This document shows, piece by piece, positions 23,679 through 33,889 of a stretch of 64,000 nt of DNA. Location: positions 2,357,001 to 2,421,000 of the forward strand of contig JAWUZG010000056.1 in NCBI GenBank assembly GCA_036785705.1, given 5' to 3'. Within the stretch, counting starts at the first letter, position 1. The number at the start of each line of letters is the position of its first letter. The notes under the pieces are model-generated. The model did not search any database, was not told the DNA's origin, and saw only the letters and a program-made list of their open reading frames with translations. The position numbers and the translations under genes are program-made. The DNA comes from Acanthornis magna. Lineage: Eukaryota; Chordata; Aves; Passeriformes; Acanthizidae.

Positions 23679-26600
23679 TTTATGTACGTGGGTAGCAAAA
23701 TACCCCACAAGTATCCTAACAGCTGAAGTATTGAGTTCTGCTTTTGGGTGTGTGAAGCCTCAAGTGAAACATGCACTACAAGTAAATTGCAGCCTGTTTT
23801 CTCTTAAGCATTTGGGGCGGAGGAGGTTCCCAGAACACAAGTGCCATGTGTTCCACATCGCCTGCTCCAGTAGGAGCCTGCTGGCCCTGGGGGCTGAGGG
23901 AGGGAGGCTGCGGCAGGATTCAAACTTCAGGCTCGCCTCAGGGAAAGGATGAGGTAGCTAAACAATGAGGGTTTCATTTTGTCCTCCCCACTTGAGCAAA
24001 GCTCCTCACCATGAAACATTTTTTACCAAGTGCCAGAGAATCTGTTGTAGCCACATGAGCCTATTTCTACTTCTCCAATGGGAACATGTGTGTGACAGCG
24101 ATAACTGCAAATTATTTTTCTTTATACAATAATGTCTGGACATATGTTTATGCTCTGTGTTTGGTAGCAGTAGTTAAACAGTTTTTCTCATGCCTATGGA
24201 TTCCTGACTTGGAAGGAATTTTGTCAAGGAAAATCCTTGCATTTCTCCCACTCATCTTGCTTGCTGCTGTGAGCCAGTGTTGTTCTCCAAGCACTTTTAA
24301 CCTAATTTGCTACACATCTCTGGTTGTAAACCATTAATGGCAGATATTTAAAGTGGGAGTGCTGGGGTGGGATCCACAACATGCCCCAGAGCTGCTGCTT
24401 TATCCCAGGATATAATTACAGTATCCTGTGACTTTTCTTCCTTTTAAATGAAATTTAAGACAATCCATTTCCTCATGATAACAAAACTGTCACTGTCTAT
24501 TTTTTCACCCTTTCTGTTCCCAAAGACCAAAACCAGCACCTCCACAAAAGCCTGGGCCTTGTCCCAAAGCTGCTTGATGTCTGCAGGGCACTTCACATTG
24601 ATTCCTCCTACCAGTATCAGTTTCATTAATGGATTTTTCCCCCACCCTTTATAGTCCAAGTGACCTTTGTTCTCCAAATATTATTTGGGCATTAGGAGCT
24701 CTGAGATAAAGGCGGTAATCATAAATCATCTGTATGAACCTTTGCAGGGTCAGGGCCATAGCAGGCCTTATTTTTCAAATGGAAGGTAAAAGTGGAACAC
24801 TATCTCATTTCAGAAAAGACTCCTGGCAGGAACACAACTTAAGGGACAGAAAGCCACGGTCTAGAAATGTGGAAATTTCAGAGAAAAGAACTGTCCTTTT
24901 GTACACAGAAATGCTGAGGACAGTCTAAGGGCGAAGAGTCTAGCTTTGAGCTTTGCTTTGAAGGTTGAACTTCAGTGCACCGAAAGCAACATCTGTTTCT
25001 TAATGAGTGCTGCTGGTTAGTGAAACTACTGTGCAATGTATTCCACCTAATGATATAACTCTCATGATTACATGTCCTACCCATCAAGATATTGTGGCAA
25101 ACTCCATCAGTGTGCTGTGCCACCTTCAGGTAGAAGAAATGTTCAACTCAATCTTACTATTCAGAGGATACTCTTCAGTTATTGGTGAGTTTGCTTTTTT
25201 AATATTTGATTTGCAATGACTAGGTGAAGCTGCCTGGAGTAACTTGCTGCTAAACAGGAATATTTCCCAGTCAAATCTGAAGTCAAAGTCTAGATGAAAG
25301 CTGCTATAAACAGCTAGGGATTCACTGTGTATCATGTGGAGAGGAGGAAATCATCTGGAGGTTGCTGTTCTTTATGTACTCCACACACCCTTCCATGAGC
25401 AGCATTCAGCTCCCTCTCTAAGGCAGCTCCTGCAGCAGAATTCCCCACCTAGTTCTCGATCTACCTCCCACTGGGAGTGGGGCTGGGGCCAAGGGAGGAA
25501 CAACAGAGCCTCCACACACAAGTCCTTGGAGCTGGGCTCTGCTCATGGGCTCGCACAGCCAATCACAGTATAACTCTGTGGCCTGCAGGCAGCTGCACTT
25601 GTTCGGGCTGAACTTAGGAACTCTCCTCCTGCAGTGACATCTCAGTCTTTGTAGCTCATGGCATGGAAAATGCAGGAACTGATGTCTGCCAACACACCTG
25701 TTTTTGAAGTGTTAAACACTCCCAGTCAAGATCCAGCATGTTTTGACGAGGTGAATTATCCTCTTTGCCATGTCCTTGGCTTGCTGCCTCGTTCCTCCTC
25801 ATGAGCCTTGTTTGTACCAGCAGGTTGCTGCTCCAACACAGCCGCGTCATCTGGTGCCTTTGAGCTTCAGACATACTGTACCTGCAGGACACTCTGCAGC
25901 CAGCCAGGAAGTCCTGAGAACATGTGTTTCAGGAGCAATACAGAGAGATCCTTCCTCTCTTGTTCAGTTTAAGGTTGCTTTGGATCTCTGCTCTTCGGGG
26001 AAGGACTCCTGTGGGTGTGACTGGGCAGGGAGGAAGGTTATTAGGAACTGCTTGTTTAATAAAACCTGTCAGTGTTTTGCAGTGCATAGATCAACCCCAC
26101 CATACTTTCAGAAATAAAAATCACCTTTTACAAGTTTCTGCACTGCTACAGGAGTATAATACGGCACAGTTGTAGAGGAAACTCTCAATATTGTTATTTG
26201 TGCAAATCATGGGGCACAGCATATGGTGTCTAACTTGACAGTTTTAGCCTTGTGTGTGGAAGGAAGATGGCAAGCAGGGAAATCCTAAGAGTTGTTCTTC
26301 CAAAGAATAACTACTGATATTGTAATGCCTGGTTAAAGTGCTAGTATTAGCTAATTATCCATTTGCTGACTCATATAGTCTTCCTTTGAGGCATAAAATG
26401 ATATCTAAAATGACAAAAAAATCAGCATATAGATTCATAGCTTTTCTCAAAATTGAGTTTTTGAAATGAATGTAAAAAATTCATTCTTTGCATGGACAAA
26501 CATAGTGCCAGGCCTGTGTGCTAAGAAACTAAATCTGTTTTCTCCTTTTTCTCTTTAACCTTGATAGAAGTGATTGTTACTGATTTTAAGGTTTGTGGAG

Positions 26601-26954
26601 ATTTTTTGTTTTGGGTTGTTTTGGGGTTTTTTAAAAAATTTTTTTACAAAGCCTCGTTTTTATTTGAAAATAAATTTTATTTTTATCATTCATATTTAAA
26701 TTTACTTTGAGCACAAAGAAGAGGGTGAGAATAGCTTTTCTCTCAGTATGCGTGATTCACCTTGCAGGTGTCAATGTAACTTTATATGGAATGAATTCAT
26801 TTAGAGTACATTAGAATTACCATCAAATTAGACTACATTAGGCATGGGACCAAGCTGTAGAAAATGTTCTTCTATCAAGGCTACCAGCACAGAGATGGTT
26901 GCATGAAATGCTTGTTTATGCTCTTGTGTCTAAGCAGGGAATCTGAAATTAATG

Positions 26955-27356
26955 TAGCTGAGGAGCAGCTGAGGACACTGTGTCTAGCTCAAAGAAAAGG
27001 AGGCTGAGGGGTGACCTCATTGCTCTCCACAGCTTCCTGATGAGGGGAGACAGAGAGGGAGGTGCTGAGCTCTTCTCCCTGGGATCCCGTGATGGGATGT
27101 GCGGCAGTGGTTCAAAGCCAGGTCACGATGGGATCAGACTGGGTGTGAGGAAGCATTTCTTTACCAAGAGGGTGCTCAGACACTGGAACAGGCTTTCTAG
27201 AGAGGTGGTCAATGCCCCAAGCCTGTTGATGTTTTAAGAGGCATTGGGAGAAGGCCCTTAATAGCACGCTTTTAACTTTGGAGCAGCCCTGAATTGGTCT
27301 GGCACTTAGACTTAGATGATTGTTGTAGATCCTTTTCAACTGAAATATTCTGGTCT
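26955..27356 (+). mobile_element. CR1 LINE 3' fragment, plus orientation
   Basis: Sense-orientation CR1 landmarks occur in order: GAGGCTGAGGGGTGACCTCA, TTGCTCTCCACAGCTTCCTG, CTCTTCTCCCTGGGATC, GGGTGTGAGGAAGCATTTCT, ACACTGGAACAGGCTTTC, and a terminal TTTTCAACTGAAATATTCTG related to the CR1 tail. It contains the end of the ORF2 region and the 3' UTR; coding capacity is lost. The degree of divergence suggests an old insertion. Confidence 0.88.
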
Positions 27357-30300
27357 ATAAATGATGAAGTTGTACTGCCTGATTTTGTATCTGTTTTTAC
27401 TTTGAGGAAAATACTAGTGATAATTCTCCCATTTCATTAATGGGGATATATCCTGCTACAAGCCACAGCACAGTAACTCTACAATGCCATGAGATGAATG
27501 GAGTTTATTACTGCTGTACCACAACACATCTCTGTGAAAAGAGCTGATCAGTTTGGTGGATCTTTTTTTCAGAGAATGCTAAAAAGCATTTACCTGGCCT
27601 GGTGGGAGAGGCCTGCCCTGCAACGGAGCTGTTTGACAGTGTAATGGGTTAGACTTCCACAACAGAAAAGTGACCTGAGCTCATCAGTGTGGGGACAGTT
27701 CTGGGTCTGCTGTCACCACATCCCAGGATTCTTGAAAGAAGCACAGAGTCTGTAATACAGAGCTGCAACTGCAGGAAATGTCATGGGAATTTTTAGGTTT
27801 TTGTCGTGTTCAGCCTTATAAGACTTAAATGAAACACCCACTAACAATGAGGTTTATACAGCAGTCCCTTGGATATGCATTCCTTCTGTCTTGCTGCAAG
27901 GTTTGCTCCCACCCCAACCTGTTCACCTCTGCCACTCCATGGCTTCAAGAATGTGAATTAAAGGCACTTGCAGATTATTCTATGGAATGTAAATCTTTGT
28001 TTAATGGAAATGCAATTTCATTCTTTGTGTCTGCATCTGTCTGACTTGGCTGTGATCTTATGACTGGCCTCTCAGTGAGCATGTCCCGCAACAAAACTTT
28101 GAGATTATCCTCCTGAAATTTAGCTGTATTGATAATATTAATTCCCCAGGGGAAGATCAGATGCTTTCACCCTTCAGAATGGTGGCCTTACAGACACAGG
28201 GATACCAGCAGCCCCCTTTTGAATACCTCAGTCCTTTTCTCCTTCGAAGTTTAAAACTTAATCACTGAAAGTCACTGACATAGTGCCCTGAAAGGCCGCA
28301 GTTTGCCAAGCCTTGACAGAGAGTCACATGTGCCTTCAAAGCTGGAGCTGTGCAACACAGCTCAAAAATTCCCATTTTTTCTCCAGAAGCAAGCAGAGTC
28401 TTTCTGCCTATTGTATTTTTTTTTTTAAATTAAATAATCTCACTTTCTTTTGTCTTCATTTCTCAACCTAGTTCTAATCTTCTTTAGAATCTTTTCATTA
28501 GCATACCTAAACTGCCCGGGCTGTCTAGGAAACTGTCTCTGGTCCTAGGAAATCTGCTCCACTTTGCTGTTCAATTTTTATCCTGGTTATCTATGTGTAG
28601 AAACTTGTTTTTTTGGGAAACTGGCTGAGTGGAATTAGGAACAGCATACCTTTCTTGGATTTTTGCATGGCAATTCTCAGGCTCTCATTATGGCACCATG
28701 TAATATGCTATCAAGAATGAGTTCTTCAGTTCATACCTTTAGATTTTTACAGCTCACACTGCTGTGATATGAGGTACTTGAGATACTTGGCACAGAGTCC
28801 CCAAGTGCCTGAAGGGCCCTGCAGCTCCTGAGCTCTTGCTGCCAAGCAGCACTTGGGCATCTGCTCATTCATTTGTCCATTTAAAGGAGCATGGACACTT
28901 CTTGTAAAGCTATGCAGAAACTTGTCTTTGCTGCTGAGATTAAATATAAGCTATTCTGTGATACAAAAATAGAAAGGTCAAGTTGTCAGATTAGTTTTGC
29001 TGAACCTCTGTTACTACTTTGTATTACTATATAAGTAATGCAAAACGATTTGGCCATTGATTTAGGCCAGAAATGGTGAGCAGGCTGCTAACAGATATCA
29101 TTGACATTTGTCAAAGTGACAGGAAGGAATCGATGTGCTATACAATGTGCTATATTTGCTCATGATATCAATCTCAGACACATTTTTTTGTTAAAGTGCC
29201 TCAGTTGATTGAAGTCATCTTTCAAAAAGCTACAGCTGAATGACTGCTGCATTCTTTAGGAAAATAAAGCTGAACTGGGTTATCTATTCTCACAAAAGCT
29301 TGTGGAAATTTCGAATATTTTTGGTAATATAATGCACAGCCATTGCTGTTGCTTTAAGAATAGTGAGCTGTTATGTGCTGTCTCATCCACTCCTGGCATT
29401 CACACCCCCCTTCCACAGCAGAGCCAGAAGTTGGGGTTTCTAAAATCTTTCCACTCACTTTGACTGAGCAGGGAGTGCTCCCTCTCCCTTGGTGCACATC
29501 CTCCAAAGGCTGTCAGTTCCTGCAGCTCTCCTGCCTCTCTACCCCCTGTAAGCCACTGAAAGGGTTCTCCTTGCAGTTCCGGGCCCTTGAAGCAGTCAGC
29601 TTCAAACATGTTTTGGATACCGATGTATTACCCCGGCCACCGCCAGCCTCCCGCCCAGGTGGGACCGGCAGGCGCTGCCCGGGCCCCGCAGCCGGAGCGG
29701 GACGGGGCGCGGCCGGACCTTTCCCGAGCCGGGCTACTGCGCCCAGTGAAGTCCGAATGGCAGGAGATAAATAATACCAGTAACGCACGGAGGAAAACTC
29801 CTGACTTCCTCCTGTGTTGGCAGAGGATTCCATTTTGTTACAGCTTTTCCAACCGTGGCCAGATCCCAGGGTTTCACCTGTTGTTGGTACAGGAGTTGTA
29901 ATAAAGCCTTGCCATGAATTATATCCGGTTTAAAAGTGGATTATTGAGGACACATTTTTTATAGCAAGACGAAGCCTTGCTGGCAGCCTATTTTAATTAT
30001 TCTCTGAAGCAAATCAAGGAAAGAGAAACTGTTCTGAACACAGGAAGCGCCATATACACATTTGAGTGCCTATTTCCACAGGGGAGATACAAGTGCTTAA
30101 GTGTTGCTGAACTCCCGGCACAAGAGCAATTTGCTAAATGGTTGTAAAGTGCAAGCTTTCATAGGAAGGGGAGAATACACCACCCAGTGTAAGGCACCTT
30201 CTTACTCTTTACAGTCACCGGAGGGAGACAGGCAACTGTGATCAGGAGATTCTGATCACCTCTGGAAAAGCCTTAGCTCATTTCCCTGACGGTAGAGGAA

Positions 30301-31729
30301 GAGTAAAGAGACTGAAGAGAATTCACGTACCTATAACAGGGTAGATATTTTATTTCATTACTGCCTGATGCTAGCTGTGAATTTAGTATACCTGAGGCTG
30401 GCTGCCATGATTGCTGTGTCTGAATTACTTCTGTAATCTGTTACTGGAGGCAAGAAGGTTTCCACTAAAAAGTGCCATTTCCTTAATTTCTCTCCATGTT
30501 TAGAGTAAAACTTTTCTTTGGTATTAAAAGTAGAGGTGGACATATTGGAACAAGCTCACTTGTTCTTCGGAAACTACATGGTATGTAATGCATGATATAT
30601 ATAGTATGGTATTGCCTGAATGGATAACAGCTATTTGGCTGTTATCACAGCACACACTGCTTCCCGAAGGAGAGCATCCCAGTGTCTCCAATGCCTCCTC
30701 TTACTATGCCGCTGAAAAGTCTCATCTGCTAGAGAAAGCACAAACCCTTTCTAGAAGCCTCTGAATTAGATCGGAGGTTATTTGAAGCACATCCATAAGA
30801 AGAAAGTTCATTTAAGTAAACTGAACAAGCTCCTACAACTGAAATGCCACTGGGATGTTTGGGGTGTCCTGAACCTTTTTACAAAGCACAGCCAGAAAGA
30901 ATTTTCTCAGATTTTAATCATTAGCGGATTGTGATGCAAATAAAGCTTAACTGGTATAAAACAAGCAGGAGAGAGGCAGGGCTTACACCCGGAACACGTG
31001 TGTACCCAACTAAATCTTTCAGCAGGTTCAAAATGTTCCCTGCCCCTGTAGCCCACGGGATTCGTTTTCTCTGAGCACATCTCGTCTATTTCAAGCACTC
31101 AGTAAACATGAACTTTAGCTCTTCAGCGGGAAAAGGAAAGAAGAATATTATTTGTCTGCTCTCCCTCTGTTATAGGCTTCAGTTGAATATTTAGTCAGCC
31201 AGTTTAGCAGGCCTTCCTGGCTTTGCATTAAAGATTCCTATTTGCAGCTTGCAGAATAATTATAGAGTTTGCAGAGGTCCGTTCAGGCTCTGGTGCATTG
31301 GTGAGGAAGTTCATGGATCCCACCTGGCTCTGTGCAGGATCTGTTAAGCTTCACGCGTGCCTGGGTTTTTGACATGCTGCGTTTCAAGGTGACTTGCCAA
31401 AGCATTTTCTGCCTTGTCTTTCTCCTCGCTGCATCTGCATTCCCGTTTCTGCTGTTGCTCCGTATCAGTGATAAGAACACCGTGTCAGAGCTCCGCCGTC
31501 TCGTGTTCTTTGTGAGTAACGAGGGAGTGGACACACATTCAAATGCAGAAGGGCAGCAAAGTTCTTTGCAAATGAGCTTGAGAACCGCAATCCCCACTTC
31601 CTACTGCTCTAACGCTGGAAAGCTGCCAGGATCTCCAGAAGAAAAGAATCCCCAAGACAATGTTGCTTTTGTCTTGGGTTTGTTAGTTATCTCGAAACAT
31701 CTCGGGACGCCTCTGTAAGCAGATATTAA
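27357..31729. other. Noncoding interval upstream of C2CD4
   Basis: No recognised gene. It contains a small CpG-rich patch at 29631-29757 (listed separately) and, at 31374-31718, a 114-codon ATG frame with a hydrophobic N-terminal segment (discussed in the findings). The rest is AT-rich and non-repetitive. Confidence 0.45.
29631..29757. promoter_or_regulatory. Orphan CpG-rich patch
   Basis: About 125 bases of very GC-rich, CpG-dense sequence, including GACGGGGCGCGGCCGG, flanked by AT-rich DNA and about 2.4 kb upstream of the C2CD4 promoter. It has a possible plus-strand donor (CGCCCAG then GTGGGA). It may be a distal promoter, an enhancer or the start of a noncoding RNA. No coding match was seen. 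Confidence 0.35.
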
Positions 31730-32104
31730 TCAAAAAGGAACGGGACGCAGGGGCAGGAGGAGGGGCTGGGGCCGGCGCGGGCAGCCCTGTCCCCCCGTGC
31801 TCGCAGGCGGGTGCCAAGCGCCGGGCGCAGCTGCTGCTCTGCGGGGGCGAAGGGAGACCGTCGGAAAGCGCTTTCCCGTGAGAGGCCCCTTTTGCAAGTC
31901 CCTCCCCGTTGCTCTGGGCACGGCCCCGGTGCCCAGCACAGTGTCCGGCGGGGCAGCTGCGGCGCCGCTCTCGCTCCTCTCACTCCACAAGGGCGGGAGT
32001 GCGGGCGGCAGCCCCCGCCCCTTCCCTCCCCTCCCCTCCCTCCGCCGGCGGCGCGGGTGGGAGGCGCCCGGCGCGGCTACAAAAGCGCCGGCTCGGGACA
32101 CACT
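31730..32104 (+). promoter_or_regulatory. C2CD4 CpG-island promoter with TATA-like box
   Basis: A CpG-dense block immediately precedes the spliced 5' end of the C2CD4 gene. TACAAAAG at about 32078-32085 is a TATA-like box placed some 25-30 bases before the inferred start near 32105. Just upstream lies a C-rich run (32012-32043) with GCCCC and CCCTCCCC motifs typical of SP/KLF sites. On the opposite strand this run is a chain of G3-G5 blocks able to form a G-quadruplex. The TATA-like box within a CpG island fits an inducible gene; mammalian C2CD4A/B are cytokine-induced. Confidence 0.7.
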
Positions 32105-32181
32105 GCGCGGTGCCGACGGGGAGCGAGTCCGGTTAGCAGAGAGCTGGCACTGCTGGAAGACAGAGGCTTCCGCTTGTCAAG
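32105..32181 (+). other. C2CD4 noncoding exon 1
   Basis: The exon lies between the TATA-like box and a strong donor (TTGTCAAG then GTACGT, boundary after 32181). The matching acceptor is a pyrimidine tract ending GTGTGTCTGCAG before 32461, giving a 279-base intron. There is no start codon in frame with the protein, so this is 5' UTR. A two-exon structure with all coding sequence in exon 2 is also the arrangement of mammalian C2CD4A and C2CD4B. The transcription start is estimated from the TATA-like box. Confidence 0.65.
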
Positions 32182-32515
32182 GTACGTCCTCTGCTAAGGG
32201 AGAAACACGGTCGGGAGTGTGCGAGAGGGACGTTTTCCTCTGGTAGTGACTCGATGCTGTTTGCACTCTTAGTGGTTTAGTTCCGTTCTTGTGCCGTTTG
32301 ACTTCGGTAAAGTTAGTGTACAGGGCAGAGTCTGTTTTGAACATGGGGATTGAATGGGCTTGTGCTAGTTCTGCCTTGAATGGCACCTTCCGTGCCTTGT
32401 TTGGCTGTAGTGTGTCCAAGAAGGATGTTAATGTACTTTTTCCCCTCTGTGTGTCTGCAGGTGGATTTGTCCTTTAAGCTTTTCCGCTTTGAGGATCTCC
32501 TGCCCAACTACAGCG

Positions 32516-33814
32516 ATGTGGTTCTTGGAAAAGATCAGAGCATCACATGAAAATGGAAACCTCCCCAGCTCTTCCTTCCTGGGACTTCCACATGGCCAAA
32601 ATCTGCCAGAAAAAGCCCGACTGAGGGCTGCTGCTTTTCCAAATGTGCTCACTCCTGACAGAATCCCTGAATTCTGCATTCCCCCCAGGCTGACTAGCTC
32701 TGGCTCTGTTAAGGGCAGTAGCTTCCACCAGGATCACAGTTCAGTGGATGCAGCTCTTACTTCTGGTTATGGCCCCAGCTCGTTGCCACATCTCATTCAG
32801 GTGGAAAGTGTTGAAGAGGAGATCGCAGCGCTGGAGGAAGAAAGCACCAACGCGGACCCACAGTCCCAAGCAGCGCTCTCACTGCCCCACTTTCCCAGAG
32901 CCCCCACTTCCTACGGCTTCTGCACTTTGCTGGAAAGTCCCCACACCAGGAGAAAGGAGTCCATCTTCCATGGTGATCCACGTGGTGCTCTGCCCAGCCT
33001 GAAGCTGTCTCGAGCCAGAGCTAACACCTTCAGTGGCAAAGGGAGTATGTCTAATCCCATTGCTATCAGCTTTGCTTCCGTGAGACTGCCTCCCAAGCAT
33101 CTCTCTCTGCACAGACAAGGTGCCTGTGACAGTGACACTGCCTCCTCCAGTGATTCCTCTCCTTTCAGTTCTCCACTTCTCAGCAGGTCACCTCCCAGAC
33201 CCTGCTCCCTGATCAAAGCACAAAGTCAGGAGGGATTGCTCTGCAGAGCACTGAAAGCCAAGAGCAAATCCAGCATGGCCAGGAACAATTCTCTGTCTAC
33301 AGAGGAGAGCAGCTCCACTGATAACAGCCCCAGTGCCATCAGGAGGGCCTCAGAGGGGCTGCTTGGAATGCGGAGCTTTAGCACGTCCTGTTCTCCCATT
33401 TTTCCTCTGGACCTGACCTGCAGGCGGGAGAGACTGGTGGGAGAGAGCACCGTGGTAATGGACAAGGGAGGTGTGTTGAGGCTGTCGGCTGAATACTGCT
33501 CAGAGAACGAAAGGCTGCGGATCCGCCTGATCAGTGCAGAGGGTTTGTATGATGATTCTGTAGAGCCCAAAAACATAAACTGCTGTATCTCCTTCTCCCT
33601 GGTGCCAGGGAAAACACAGAAGCAGAGAAGCACAGTTATAAAGAGAAGCAGAAATCCCATCTTCAATGAGGACTTTTTTTTTGATGGCATTGCAGAAGAA
33701 GAGCTGTACAGCCTCTCTGTCAGGATGAAAGCAACAAATAAAGGGTGCAGTATGAAACGGGATTATACCTTAGGAGAACGGGAATTGTCTTTAATGAGTA
33801 TGTTGGCAGTGTAA
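32516..33814 (+). CDS. C2CD4B: C2 calcium-dependent domain-containing protein 4 (C2CD4A/B type)
   Basis: 432-residue protein encoded in one exon. Diagnostic C2CD4 motifs are present: start MWFLEKIR, NVLTPDRIPEFCIPPRL at residues 43-59, and a second block at 115-151 with QAALSLPHFPR, YGFC and LESPHTRRKES. A Ser-rich, basic and probably disordered middle follows (about 200-300), with an RRAS kinase-type site at 276-279. A C-terminal C2 domain covers about 317-432, with LRLSAEYC, SAEGL (340-344), RNPIFNEDFFFDG (379-391) and a short end typical of the family. The ATG at 32516 is chosen because it matches the family start; the frame is open upstream only in 5' UTR from a TTG. Exon 2 begins at 32461. 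Mammalian C2CD4A/B (NLF1/NLF2) are nuclear, cytokine-induced in endothelium and linked to islet function and type 2 diabetes; the molecular activity is poorly known. It is slightly longer than human A/B (about 365) and close to C2CD4C, but position next to VPS13C excludes C2CD4C/D. Its orientation relative to VPS13C matches mammalian C2CD4B rather than A, though a single ancestral A/B gene is equally possible. Confidence 0.93.
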   Translation: MWFLEKIRASHENGNLPSSSFLGLPHGQNLPEKARLRAAAFPNVLTPDRIPEFCIPPRLTSSGSVKGSSFHQDHSSVDAALTSGYGPSSLPHLIQVESVEEEIAALEEESTNADPQSQAALSLPHFPRAPTSYGFCTLLESPHTRRKESIFHGDPRGALPSLKLSRARANTFSGKGSMSNPIAISFASVRLPPKHLSLHRQGACDSDTASSSDSSPFSSPLLSRSPPRPCSLIKAQSQEGLLCRALKAKSKSSMARNNSLSTEESSSTDNSPSAIRRASEGLLGMRSFSTSCSPIFPLDLTCRRERLVGESTVVMDKGGVLRLSAEYCSENERLRIRLISAEGLYDDSVEPKNINCCISFSLVPGKTQKQRSTVIKRSRNPIFNEDFFFDGIAEEELYSLSVRMKATNKGCSMKRDYTLGERELSLMSMLAV

Positions 33815-33859
33815 TGCTTCAAATATTCAAACAAATTGTCTTCTAAAAGTTTTCTACTA

Positions 33860-33865
33860 AATAAA
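33860..33865 (+). terminator. C2CD4 polyadenylation signal AATAAA
   Basis: Canonical AATAAA 46 bases after the stop codon, followed within 30 bases by a GTTGTTGGGGTTTTTT GU/U-rich downstream element. This implies a very short 3' UTR of about 60-70 bases. Confidence 0.75.
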
Positions 33866-33889
33866 GTTTTAGGTTGACTTTTATGTTGT

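Larger units (their letters stand above)
10099..26954. other. Long noncoding interval left of C2CD4
   Basis: Almost 17 kb of noncoding DNA with no recognised gene. Open frames of 197 codons (13588-14181) and 150 codons (11554-12006, starting at GTG) show no family motif, domain or splice-bounded structure and are taken as chance. The stretch holds a G12 homopolymer, a TAAT-rich segment near 13 kb, an imperfect hairpin at 23631-23678 and a T/G-rich run near 26.6 kb. Repeat content is low. Some of it may be cis-regulatory for C2CD4 or TLN2. Confidence 0.5.

Noticed and set aside
26980..27237. 85-codon plus-strand frame at 27 kb
   Set aside because: This is the translated remnant of the CR1 element, not a host gene.
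32489..32515. Upstream extension of the C2CD4 frame to 441 residues
   Set aside because: The apparent start at 32489 is TTG, not ATG. The family start (MW-LE) is at 32516.
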